Positions 25,555-32,932 of a stretch of 34,551 nt of DNA are shown here, in pieces. How positions within the stretch are numbered: the stretch's first letter is position 1; each line of letters opens with the position of its first letter. The stretch covers positions 1 to 34,551 of the forward strand of contig CAZTVF010000050.1 of the NCBI GenBank assembly GCA_964616985.1. The letters run 5' to 3'. The position numbers were made by a program, and so were the translations under genes. Source of the stretch: CAZTVF01 sp964616985 (GTDB lineage Bacteria > Planctomycetota > Phycisphaerae > SM23-33). The notes under the pieces are model-generated. The model was not told the DNA's origin, did not search any database, and was given only the letters and a program-made list of their open reading frames with translations.

Positions 25555-25766
25555 TCGGAATTCAGACCTGCCTTCCGGCCGGCAGGTTTCGGATTTTCGG
25601 AAAGCAGGCTCGCCTTCGGCGAGTCCGTCTCCAGACCTTCCTCATTGTTTCGACGAGAATCAACGCGGCGCAAGAGTGATTATTGCCGATTCAGCCGCCA
25701 GGCGTATGCCGAATTCCGGAAATCCGCAACCTGCCTGCCGGCAGGCAGGTCCGAAATCCGCAATTC
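25555..25766. repeat. Second palindromic repeat element, in the gspE-gspF gap
   Basis: This fills nearly the whole 220-bp gap between gspE and gspF. At its right end a perfect 22-bp palindrome (25729-25750, core CCTGCCTGCCGGCAGGCAGG) is flanked by TTCCGGAAATCCGC and CCGAAATCCGCAATTCC. At its left end an imperfect copy (25566-25587) is flanked by CGGAATT and TTCGGATTTTCGG. The two ends are in inverted orientation, as in the element inside gspI. The element begins within a few bases of the gspE stop codon. The spacer of about 110 bp between the ends encodes nothing I recognise. Confidence 0.75.
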
Positions 25767-27440
25767 CTACGCTTTCGTGCTTCGCACGACCTCGTCGGGG
25801 GTCGTCTCGCCCGCGAGCACCTTCAGCCAGCCGTCTTCGCGCAGCAGGCGAAGGCCGTCGCGCTTGGCGATGGCGATGATGTCGCTGGCCGGGGCGCGCG
25901 ACATGATCTTCTCGCGAACCGGGTCGGTCGTCGTCAGCAGCTCGTACAGACCCGTCCGGCCGTAATAGCCCGTGCCGCGACACTTGCGGCAGCCCTTGCC
26001 GCGATAGAGGACCGAGCCCTTGGGCAGCACGAAGTCGCGCGGCAGCATCTCGGGGTCGGGGTGGTACGACTCCTTGCACTCCGAGCAGATCGTGCGGACG
26101 AGGCGCTGCGCCATCGCCGCCTCCAGCGTGCTGGTGACCAGGAAGGGCTCGATGCCCATGTCCAGCAGTCGCGTGGCGGCCGAGCAGGAATCGTTCGTGT
26201 GCAGCGTGCTGAAGACGAGGTGACCGGTGAGGGCGGCCTGGATGGCGGCCTCGGCGGTTTCCAGATCGCGGATTTCGCCGATCATCACCACGTCGGGGTC
26301 GTGACGCAGGATGTGCCTCAGCCCGCGGGCAAAGTCCAATCCGATCTTCGGCTGCACCTGGATCTGGTTCACGCCGTCGAGGTGGTATTCGACGGGATCT
26401 TCCACCGTCAGCACCTTGATCTCTGGGCTCACGATCGCCTGCAGCGCCGCGTACAGGGTCGTCGTTTTGCCGCTGCCCGTGGGGCCCGTCACCAGCAGGA
26501 TGCCGTGAGGCCGCGTGATGAGGTTTTCGAATACCTTGAACGTGTCCGCGGCCATGCCCAGTTGCGGCAGCGTGTACATCACCTGCGACTTGTTCAGCAC
26601 GCGCATGACGATGCCTTCGCCGTACAGCATGGGGATGACGCTGACGCGGATGTCCACCTGCCTGCCGCCGACATTGAGGTTGATGCGCCCGTCCTGGGGG
26701 AGGCGTTTTTCGGCGATGTTCAGGTGCGACATGATCTTGATGCGGCTGATGATGGCCGCCTGGAAGCGGCGGATCTGTGGCGGCACGGAGGCGTTGTGCA
26801 GCACGCCGTCGATGCGGTAGCGGACGGAGAGATCCTTTTCGTAGGGTTCGATGTGGATGTCGCTCGCCCGCTCGTTCAGGGCCTCCAGGAAGATCTCGTT
26901 CACCAGCTTGATGACGCTGGCCTCCTGGGCCATCTCCAGCAGGTCCTCGGCCTGGTCGTTGCCGTCAGCGTTGACGACCTCCAGGTCATCCGTGGACATC
27001 ATCTCGTCGATCGTGTCGCCGCCGACGCCGTAGTAGGCCTTGATGACCTTCTTGATCTCCTCCTCGGGCGCCAGTGCCGGCTGAACCTCCAGGTTCGTCA
27101 GCAGCCGCACCTCGTCGAAGGCGTACAGGTCGAACGGGTCGCACGTGGCCACCGTCAGCGTGCCGTTCTGGCGCGAGACGGGCACGAGGTTCTTTCGATA
27201 CACCAGCTTGGCCGGCAGCGATCGCAGCGTCTCGACGTCGATGGTCACCTTCGTCAGGTCCACCAGCGGAATCGACAACTGCTCGCTCATCACCTTGAGC
27301 ATCAACTCCTCGGTGATCCGACCCAGTTGCACCAGCGCGCGGTCCAGCCGCGTGCCGTCCTTCTTGCGAAGGTCCATGGCCTCGGCCAGATCTTCCGGCC
27401 GAATGAGCCCCTTCTCCAGCAGCACCTCGGCAATACTCAT
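25767..27440 (-). CDS. gspE: T2SS assembly ATPase GspE (557 aa)
   Basis: The N-terminal GspE/MshE-type domain (about 1-130) is followed by the secretion ATPase core. Walker A is GPTGSGKTTT (319-328), the Asp box TVEDPVEY (345-352), Walker B VVMIGEIRD (384-392), and the His box GHLVFSTLHTND (406-417). Zinc-binding cysteines lie in CSEC (452-455) and CRKC (484-487), as in GspE/PilB. It is a cytoplasmic hexamer that powers pseudopilus assembly via GspL and GspF. The ATG at 27440 has CGGAG about 9 nt upstream. It is the first gene of the minus-strand operon. No ATPase retraction partner (PilT) is present, which fits T2SS better than a type IV pilus. Confidence 0.97.
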   Translation of the reverse strand: MSIAEVLLEKGLIRPEDLAEAMDLRKKDGTRLDRALVQLGRITEELMLKVMSEQLSIPLVDLTKVTIDVETLRSLPAKLVYRKNLVPVSRQNGTLTVATCDPFDLYAFDEVRLLTNLEVQPALAPEEEIKKVIKAYYGVGGDTIDEMMSTDDLEVVNADGNDQAEDLLEMAQEASVIKLVNEIFLEALNERASDIHIEPYEKDLSVRYRIDGVLHNASVPPQIRRFQAAIISRIKIMSHLNIAEKRLPQDGRINLNVGGRQVDIRVSVIPMLYGEGIVMRVLNKSQVMYTLPQLGMAADTFKVFENLITRPHGILLVTGPTGSGKTTTLYAALQAIVSPEIKVLTVEDPVEYHLDGVNQIQVQPKIGLDFARGLRHILRHDPDVVMIGEIRDLETAEAAIQAALTGHLVFSTLHTNDSCSAATRLLDMGIEPFLVTSTLEAAMAQRLVRTICSECKESYHPDPEMLPRDFVLPKGSVLYRGKGCRKCRGTGYYGRTGLYELLTTTDPVREKIMSRAPASDIIAIAKRDGLRLLREDGWLKVLAGETTPDEVVRSTKA

Positions 27441-27704
27441 TGGTTAGCTCCGAAAAGAGACTGCCCGCCCGCGTCGTTCTGTTCATTCAACCCCGCCCGG
27501 GGGCGAGAGTTCCTTGGTAGGGGCGAGCATCCTTATGTTAGGCCCGGCGGCCTAGGATGCAGAACGCCGCCGCCGTATGATGATTGCACGGAACCGCCGC
27601 CCAGCCCGTGCGTCCATAATGGACGACTGGCTCGACAAAAAGTTCTTCCATTTGGCGGGCCAGGCCCCATACTGATGAACAACGTCCACCTCGAAAGGCT
27701 GAAC
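27441..27704. other. Divergent intergenic region between gspE and the EF-hand gene
   Basis: This 264-bp gap must hold the start signals of both the T2SS operon (leftward) and the EF-hand gene (rightward). I found no convincing -35/-10 pair on either strand. A 15-nt near-perfect palindrome, CGTCCATAATGGACG, at 27611-27625 and a weak hairpin, TAGGCC/GGCCTA, at 27539-27554 are possible operator or RNA structures. Confidence 0.4.
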
Positions 27705-28973
27705 ATGAGCACCAAGCATCTCGCGGCCGCCGTCATCCTCTTCTCCTGCTGTGTCGCCATGGGCCAGGCCAGCGCCCCCGCCAGCCGCCCGGCCAGCCAG
27801 CCGGTCGTGGACCTGCTCAAAGGCGCGATCGATCCCTACGACGCCGTGAGCGAGCGCAATCGGTTCCTGACGGCGGCGGGCGTGGACAACGAGCTGGACG
27901 AGAAGGAGTTCAACGCGGATCGCCAGAAGGCGTCGCCGTTCGCGCGGGCGTTCGACCAGTGGGGCGATATCCTCAAGCACGACATCAACGGCAATAAGAC
28001 GATCGACTGGTTCGAGGCCGACGCGTACCGCCAGGGCCTGCGCAAGCGATTGGTTGCGGCGTTCGACACGAATAAAGATGGCAAGCTGGCCGGCGATGAA
28101 CGTCTGCTCGCGTCGGCCGCCCTTGCCGGCGGCGACATCAGACAGGTCGCCGGTCGCCCGACCTCCGGCCCAGCGGGCAACGTGGCCTGGGGACGCGGCG
28201 GAGATGACAACAATCGCTGGCGCGGAGGAGGCGGCTTCGGAGGCGGTGGCGGCATGTCGGGCTCCACCCTGGGCAATGACCCTAACGACCCGGCCCCCTA
28301 CTACAGCCCTGACTACAGGGCGCTCATGAAGGAATATGACGCCGACGGCGATGGCAAGATGTCTGCCGATGAATGGAATCCGCTCAATCAGCACGTCACC
28401 GAGGAGCGGCAGAAGTGGGAGCTTGCCCACTACGACACCGACCGCGACGGCAAGATATCCGACGACGAGCGAGCGGCCATGCAGAAGGAAGCCACCGACT
28501 GGGGCAAGCGCCGCATGGAGCGTTACAACAAGGACATGCTCGCCAAGTATGACGCCGACGGCGATGGCAAGGTTTCGGACGAAGAGCGAAGGGCCATGTG
28601 GACGGACCAGATGCGGCAGTTTGAGAAGGCCAACTGGGAGCAGTACAAGAAGTGGGACGCCGACGGAGATGGCGAACTGTCGGGCGAAGAACGCAAGACG
28701 ATGCAGCAAGAATTGAGCCGCCAGATGGAGAAGGCCAACTGGAAGTACTTCGAAAAGTATGACGCCGACGGCGATGGCGAGTTATCCGATGACGAACGGA
28801 CCGCCATGCGCGAGGATCAGCGCCGCCAGATGGAGAAAGCCCAGGCCGAGATGGTCAAGAAGTACGATGCCGATGGCGACGGCAAGCTCTCGGACGACGA
28901 ACGAAGGACGATGATGGAAGAGATACAGAAGCAGTGGCGAGGCCGTTCCGCCAGCCGCCCCACAGGCTCCTGA
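27705..28973 (+). CDS. Exported protein with eight EF-hand calcium-binding loops (422 aa)
   Basis: The start at 27705 has AAAGG 6 nt upstream and opens a clear signal peptide (MSTKHLAAAVILFSCCVAMGQA), followed by an Ala/Ser/Pro linker. The frame is open far upstream, but that part is antisense to gspE. Eight canonical 12-residue calcium loops lie at about residues 93, 121, 212, 244, 283, 318, 353 and 388, for example DADGDGKVSDEE and DTNKDGKLAGDE. The last four are spaced exactly 35 residues apart with near-identical intervening helices, a recent tandem expansion. A Gly-rich hinge (about 164-190) separates loops 1-2 from 3-8. The protein is probably periplasmic or secreted and binds calcium. 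A specific function is not visible. It is divergent from gspE. Confidence 0.9.
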   Translation: MSTKHLAAAVILFSCCVAMGQASAPASRPASQPVVDLLKGAIDPYDAVSERNRFLTAAGVDNELDEKEFNADRQKASPFARAFDQWGDILKHDINGNKTIDWFEADAYRQGLRKRLVAAFDTNKDGKLAGDERLLASAALAGGDIRQVAGRPTSGPAGNVAWGRGGDDNNRWRGGGGFGGGGGMSGSTLGNDPNDPAPYYSPDYRALMKEYDADGDGKMSADEWNPLNQHVTEERQKWELAHYDTDRDGKISDDERAAMQKEATDWGKRRMERYNKDMLAKYDADGDGKVSDEERRAMWTDQMRQFEKANWEQYKKWDADGDGELSGEERKTMQQELSRQMEKANWKYFEKYDADGDGELSDDERTAMREDQRRQMEKAQAEMVKKYDADGDGKLSDDERRTMMEEIQKQWRGRSASRPTGS

Positions 28974-29040
28974 GACCCGCTGAGCACGCACAAGTTGGCC
29001 CAAGCCAGGGCGTCCGCAAACGCCTATCAGGATCATCCCC

Positions 29041-30120
29041 GTGAACAACTCCAAGCCGCAATATCCGCTCGCACTAAAGCCCGACCTGGCCGAGGCCGCA
29101 CGACGCTGGGAGGCGTTCTACGCGGGCGACATCATCGACCGCCCCGTCATCTACGTCACCGCGCCAAAGCCTGGCGCCAAGCCCCCGCGTCCGACCAATT
29201 ACCACGACCGTGTCTTCGGTGATCTCGACGACGTCATCGACCGCATCGTCGTTAACGCCGAGGCCACCTACTACGCCGGCGAAGCCATTCCCACGGCCTG
29301 GCTGAGCTTCGCACCCGACGAGATCGCCTGCTTCTGCGGGGCCGAGCTTGCCTGGGCCGACGAATCGGGCGACACCAACTGGAGCAGGCACTTCGTCACA
29401 GACTGGGCAAAGGCCCTGCCCCTGCGCCTCGACGAGACGAACCCCCTGTGGCTGCGGATGCTCGAGCTTTACCGCCGAGCCCTGCCCAAGACTGCCGGCA
29501 AGATGCTGCTGGACATGCCCGACTGGCACACCAACATGGACCTCCTGATGGCCGTGCGCGGCTCGGAAAACCTGTGCATGGACCTCTACGACTGCCCGGA
29601 TATGATCGACCGCGCGATGGCCGACGCCCGCGTGCTCTTCCCCAAAATATGGAACGCGGTCGCCGAGGCCGGCGACATGAACCGCCGCGGCTACTGCCAC
29701 GGCATGTACTCCATGGAGGGGGCCGCAGGAACGCAATGCGACTTCAGCTGCATGATGAGCCCGGAGATGTTTCGCCGCTGGGTGCTGCCGGCACTGGAAG
29801 AAGAAGCCGCCATCGCCCGCCACGTCACCTACCACTGGGACGGGCCCAACGCCCTGGTGCACGAGAAGGATCTCATCGCGGCCAAGGGCCTGCACACGCT
29901 TTCATTCGTGCCCGGCGACGGCCATGGAACGCACATGGATTACCTCGACATGCTCCACCGCGTCCAGGCCGGCGGCAAGGCCGTGCACGTCTGGGGCAGC
30001 GGCGACCAGATCAAGGAACTCCACCGCCACCTCCGCCCCGAGAAGACCATGTACCACACCAGCTGCCGCACCCCCGCCGACGCCGACGCGCTCCTCGAAT
30101 GGTTTGTGAAGAACACGTAG
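29041..30120 (+). CDS. Uroporphyrinogen-decarboxylase-like protein (359 aa)
   Basis: A GTG start at 29041 is preceded by AGGA about 9 nt upstream. The N-terminus (RRWEAFYAGDIIDRPVIYV) and the overall pattern match the URO-D/cobalamin-dependent methyltransferase superfamily of TIM barrels. The pattern includes a barrel with MLLDMPDWH, YHWDGPNALVH, VHVWGSGDQIKEL and the closing TPADADALLEWF segment. It lacks features that would mark true heme-pathway HemE, and it is isolated from heme genes. Planctomycetes carry many such paralogues of unknown substrate. There is no signal peptide, so it is probably cytoplasmic. Substrate and reaction are not assignable from sequence alone. Confidence 0.8.
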   Translation: MNNSKPQYPLALKPDLAEAARRWEAFYAGDIIDRPVIYVTAPKPGAKPPRPTNYHDRVFGDLDDVIDRIVVNAEATYYAGEAIPTAWLSFAPDEIACFCGAELAWADESGDTNWSRHFVTDWAKALPLRLDETNPLWLRMLELYRRALPKTAGKMLLDMPDWHTNMDLLMAVRGSENLCMDLYDCPDMIDRAMADARVLFPKIWNAVAEAGDMNRRGYCHGMYSMEGAAGTQCDFSCMMSPEMFRRWVLPALEEEAAIARHVTYHWDGPNALVHEKDLIAAKGLHTLSFVPGDGHGTHMDYLDMLHRVQAGGKAVHVWGSGDQIKELHRHLRPEKTMYHTSCRTPADADALLEWFVKNT

Positions 30121-30131
30121 TCGCACCCGTT

Positions 30132-30236
30132 GGGTGTGCAGGTTCTGACGCGAAGCGGCAGGTCCTGCACACGGGAACATCGGCACAATCCGCGTGTGCA
30201 GAACCCTGGCCCTGCGGTCCAGGAACCTGCACACCC
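30132..30236. repeat. Nested inverted repeats of a GTGTGCAG motif
   Basis: The motif GTGTGCAG occurs at 30134-30141 and 30194-30201. Its complement CTGCACAC occurs at 30165-30172 and 30227-30234. The outer arms GGGTGTGCAGGTTC (30132-30145) and GAACCTGCACACCC (30223-30236) pair perfectly over 14 bp. The inner arms CTGCACACG and CGTGTGCAG pair over 9 bp. This can fold as a two-level hairpin just downstream of the URO-D-like gene, or serve as protein sites. Confidence 0.6.
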
Positions 30237-30300
30237 TACCTGGGCCCGATCAGGAATGAATCCTTCGGGGAGATGTGTTTCTCGATCGAGAACGCACAAG
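30236..30300 (-). pseudogene. Remnant of a pseudopilin-like gene 3-prime end
   Basis: Read on the minus strand it encodes FSIEKHISPKDSFLIGPR and a stop. The intact neighbour ends LSIEKHVSEMDSFLIGPK and a stop. Over 60 aligned bases starting at the stop codon, 43 are identical. The rest of the gene is absent, so this is a fragment left by tandem duplication and decay, or a short dispersed repeat that includes the stop codon. Confidence 0.6.
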
Positions 30301-30338
30301 CCTGCTCGCCGCGTTCGTTCCCATTCGGTCCCGCCGCC

Positions 30339-30402
30339 GTGCGCGAAACCGCAAGCGGACAGTCCATGTCACCGCGGATCGTCCGCTTGCGGTTTCGCGC
30401 AC
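30339..30402. repeat. Perfect 22-bp inverted repeat with 20-nt loop
   Basis: The left arm at 30339-30360 (beginning GTGCGCGAAACCGC) and the right arm at 30381-30402 are exact reverse complements; one more pair forms at 30338/30403. The two flanking genes, URO-D-like (rightward) and pseudopilin-like (leftward), converge here, so a bidirectional terminator stem is possible. There is no T-run on either side. Confidence 0.7.
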
Positions 30403-30490
30403 GCCCGCCTCTCCCTGTGCCCACGTTCGCGGCCATCATGCTGGCGGCAATCCTCAACTTCCTCGCGTGGCAGCGTATGGGAATTCCGCC

Positions 30491-31333
30491 CTATTTCGGT
30501 CCGATGAGGAATGAATCCATTTCCGAAACATGCTTCTCAATCGAGAGCCCGCCGGCTAGGGAGACCTCGGGCTTCACGGGAGGATTATCGTAAGTGCTGT
30601 ATGTACTCTCGGCGCAGCTGTAGATATTGTCATCGCGGATGCCCGCATCGCCTGAGTTGGCTTCCGTCACACGGGTGTCCGCCCGGAGGATGTTGATCAT
30701 TTCCCCACGATGGTTCTGACTGATCCCGTCTCGTTTCTGCGAATCGGCAAGATCCATCTTCGACCAATCCGTCGTCGCCGTATCCTTCCCGTTTGCCGTG
30801 GGGGTCTTGTCGGCGAGAATAGCTAGCTCGGACTCACTGCTTGTGCTCACGCCGCTCCCGTACGCGCCGCTCCCCTTGTGGTTCAGCGGCGCCTGGTAGG
30901 AGTAGCTGATATTCCGGGCAGAGTTGAAGTCCCAGTGGTATTTTGCCCCCTCCTTCGTATTCGCATCGGCTTGGGCGTCTTCGCCCGCACAGATGAATAT
31001 GTTCGGCGATTGCCCATCGCGAACGAGCAGGAACAGAAAGGCAGATATGTTGTACTCACCCTTGCCGTCGCCGGCGGGGTCAATCTTGAGGTTTGTGCCG
31101 GTGGGCTTTGCATCCCAGCCCTTGGGACTGCTGGCGAGGAAGGGGTACTGGTCGCCGTGACCATGTTGGTACATAGCAAGAGCTTTGCCGATGTTCGATA
31201 CGTTCGTCTTGCACCGCGTCCTTCGGTGGTCGTGCTGGAAGCGGCTGCAGGCGCAGAACACAGCCGCCAGCAGAACACAGGCCACCATCACCCCAACAAG
31301 ATCGACGACGGAGAACCCGCTTCTTCGCGACAT
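30491..31333 (-). CDS. Pseudopilin-like protein with prepilin N-terminus, planctomycete H-Xn-DG type (280 aa)
   Basis: The start at 31333 is supported by AAAGGAG 8 nt upstream. The longer frame from 31408 would run through the promoter. The N-terminus MSRRSG, then FSVVDLVGVMVACVLLAAVF, is a type III signal for prepilin peptidase, with Asp instead of Glu at +5. CKTNVSNIGKALAMYQ (41-56) is the usual early motif of the large planctomycetal DUF1559-like family. The late NHRGEMINILRADTRV corresponds to the family H-Xn-DG motif but has Thr for Gly. These proteins are thought to use the T2SS-type peptidase; their role is unknown. The end SIEKHVSEMDSFLIGPK is repeated as a remnant downstream. Confidence 0.85.
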   Translation of the reverse strand: MSRRSGFSVVDLVGVMVACVLLAAVFCACSRFQHDHRRTRCKTNVSNIGKALAMYQHGHGDQYPFLASSPKGWDAKPTGTNLKIDPAGDGKGEYNISAFLFLLVRDGQSPNIFICAGEDAQADANTKEGAKYHWDFNSARNISYSYQAPLNHKGSGAYGSGVSTSSESELAILADKTPTANGKDTATTDWSKMDLADSQKRDGISQNHRGEMINILRADTRVTEANSGDAGIRDDNIYSCAESTYSTYDNPPVKPEVSLAGGLSIEKHVSEMDSFLIGPK

Positions 31334-31378
31334 GCTTCTTCTCCTTTGAGTGGCGAACCCCGAGCGAAAGGCCACGGG

Positions 31379-31408
31379 AGTATAATCGGCCAGCGTGCCG
31401 ATAGGCAA
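31379..31408 (-). promoter_or_regulatory. Promoter for the pseudopilin-like gene
   Basis: The minus strand has TTGCCT (31408-31403), an 18-nt spacer and TATACT (31384-31379). Transcription would begin near 31372, about 39 nt before the ATG at 31333. It stands back to back with the sulfatase promoter, the two -35 boxes touching. Confidence 0.5.
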
Positions 31409-31436
31409 TTGGCAACCCGCTTCTGTCCGCTATAAT
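31409..31436 (+). promoter_or_regulatory. Promoter for the sulfatase gene
   Basis: TTGGCA (31409-31414), a 16-nt spacer and a perfect TATAAT (31431-31436) precede the sulfatase ATG by 28 nt. AAGGAG (31450s) lies between them as the ribosome site. This is the best housekeeping-type promoter in the window. Confidence 0.6.
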
Positions 31437-31464
31437 CGCAGCCCGCACCAAAGGAGTCATTTTA

Positions 31465-32922
31465 ATGCGGATTCTGTACCTGGACGTGGACACGACGCGT
31501 GCTGATCATCTCGGCTGCTACGGCTATCATCGCAGTACGACGCCTAACCTCGACCGCATCGCGGCCCAGGGCGTGCGGTTCGAGAACTGCTACGTCTCCG
31601 ACGCGCCTTGCCTTCCCAGCCGGGCCAGCATGTTCCTGGGACAGTTCGGCATCCACACGGGCGTGGTGAATCACGGCGGCATCTGCGCCGACCAGCGCCC
31701 CGTCGGCCGCGATCGCCATTTCCAGACCCAGTGGGGCCACGCCAACTTCATCGAACTGCTCGCACAGAAGGGCATCTACCCGGTGTCGTTCAGCCCGTTC
31801 GCGGCGCGGCACTCGGCGTGGTGGTTCTACAGCGGCTTCCGCGAGATGAACAACACCGGCAAGGGCGGCATGGAGGACGCCAAAGACGTCGTGCCGCAGG
31901 CCCTGGAGTGGATCAAGAACAACGCCAGCAAAGACAACTGGCTGCTGCACGTGAACATCTGGGACCCGCACACCCCCTACCGCGCGCCGGAGGCCTTCGG
32001 CAACCCGTTCGCCGGCGACCCCATCGAGGACTGGTACACCGAGGATCTCCGCCAACAGCAGTGGAACAGCTTCGGCCCCGGCAACCCGCAGGAGCCCTGC
32101 GGCTCGTACGGCCAGCCCTCGAAGCACAGCCGCCAGCCCGACCAGATCCGCAGTATGGACGAGTACAAGAAGTGGATCGACGGCTACGACTGCGGCATCC
32201 GCTACGCCGACGACTGGTGCGGACGCGTTCTGAACACCCTGGCCGACGCGGGCGTGCTGGACGACACGGTCGTCATGATGACCTCCGACCACGGCGAGAA
32301 CATGGGTGAGTTGGGCGTGATCGGCGACCACGCAGTCGCCGACCACATCACCAGCCGCGTGCCGATGATCATCCGCTGGCCGGGCTTGCCCGGCGGCGGG
32401 CGCGTGGACAAGGGCCTGCACTACCAGACGGACATCGCCGCGACGATTGTCGAGCTCATGGGCGGCCAGGTGCCTCCGCACTGGGACGGCCGCAGCTTCG
32501 CACCGGCGTTCAAGTCGGGCACGACGGCCGGGCGGCCTTATGTCGTCGCCAGCCAGATGGCCTGGTCCTGCCAGCGCGCCGTGCGGTGGGACAACTACAT
32601 GATGATCCGCAGCTATCACACGGGGCTCAAGAACTACCCCGCGCGGATGCTGTTCGACCTCGCGGCGGATCCGCACGAGTTGAACAACCTCGCCGCCTCG
32701 CAGCCCGCGTTGGCCGACCATGGCTCGGCCCTGCTGGAGCAGTGGACGACGGAGATGATGACCGCCAGCCCCTACACACAAGACCCGCTGTGGCAGGTGA
32801 TGAGCGAGGGCGGCCCCTTCCACACCCGCTCTGCCTTGGCCGAGTATTGCGCCCGCCTCCGCGCCACCGGCCGCGGGCAGCATGCCGAGTTCCTGGAGAA
32901 ACACCCGACGGGGCTGGTGTAA
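31465..32922 (+). CDS. Sulfatase family hydrolase (485 aa), no signal peptide
   Basis: The formylglycine-generating sulfatase signature C-L-P-S-R is at residues 49-53 (DAPCLPSRASMFLG), with the follow-on GIHTGV. The N-terminal metal motif DVDTTRADHLGCYGY (7-21) and the late TSDHGENMGE (273-282) complete the metal site of the alkaline-phosphatase superfamily. The Cys type implies activation by an FGE or anSME enzyme that is not in this window. The start ATG at 31465 has AAGGAG 9 nt upstream. There is no signal peptide, so it probably acts in the cytoplasm, unlike many planctomycetal sulfatases that degrade sulfated glycans outside. The substrate is unknown; arylsulfatase or heparan/iduronate-like forms and phosphonate hydrolases share this fold. 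Confidence 0.92.
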   Translation: MRILYLDVDTTRADHLGCYGYHRSTTPNLDRIAAQGVRFENCYVSDAPCLPSRASMFLGQFGIHTGVVNHGGICADQRPVGRDRHFQTQWGHANFIELLAQKGIYPVSFSPFAARHSAWWFYSGFREMNNTGKGGMEDAKDVVPQALEWIKNNASKDNWLLHVNIWDPHTPYRAPEAFGNPFAGDPIEDWYTEDLRQQQWNSFGPGNPQEPCGSYGQPSKHSRQPDQIRSMDEYKKWIDGYDCGIRYADDWCGRVLNTLADAGVLDDTVVMMTSDHGENMGELGVIGDHAVADHITSRVPMIIRWPGLPGGGRVDKGLHYQTDIAATIVELMGGQVPPHWDGRSFAPAFKSGTTAGRPYVVASQMAWSCQRAVRWDNYMMIRSYHTGLKNYPARMLFDLAADPHELNNLAASQPALADHGSALLEQWTTEMMTASPYTQDPLWQVMSEGGPFHTRSALAEYCARLRATGRGQHAEFLEKHPTGLV

Positions 32923-32932
32923 GGAAAGTGCG

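Larger units (their letters stand above)
30121..30490. other. 370-bp non-coding gap rich in inverted repeats, with a gene remnant
   Basis: From left to right it holds four alternating copies of GTGTGCAG/CTGCACAC (30132-30236), a decayed copy of the 3-prime end of the neighbouring pseudopilin gene (30236-30300, minus strand), and a perfect 22-bp inverted repeat with a 20-nt loop (30339-30402). No intact gene is recognised; the open frames crossing it have no plausible starts or families. Confidence 0.7.

Noticed and set aside
24340..27440. Reading gspE/gspF as a type IV pilus or Tad locus
   Set aside because: A GspG-type calcium-loop major pseudopilin, GspK without Glu+5, and the absence of PilT favour T2SS, although the PilM/N/O-like platform is a shared feature.
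25683..27704. Upstream extension of the EF-hand frame to a total of 1096 codons
   Set aside because: The extension is antisense to gspE. The ATG at 27705 has a ribosome site and a signal peptide, so the gene starts there.
27552..28709. Minus-strand frame of 385 codons opposite the EF-hand gene
   Set aside because: Its translation has no recognisable domain and the plus-strand frame has unmistakable EF-hand loops.
29074..29895. Minus-strand 273-codon frame opposite the URO-D-like gene
   Set aside because: It is a shadow of the plus-strand gene, rich in His/Val/Gly/Gln with no domain and no ribosome site.
30236..30457. Minus-strand 73-codon frame as a real gene
   Set aside because: Only its last 20 or so codons resemble the pseudopilin tail. 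The rest passes through the 22-bp inverted repeat and looks non-coding, so it is listed as a remnant.
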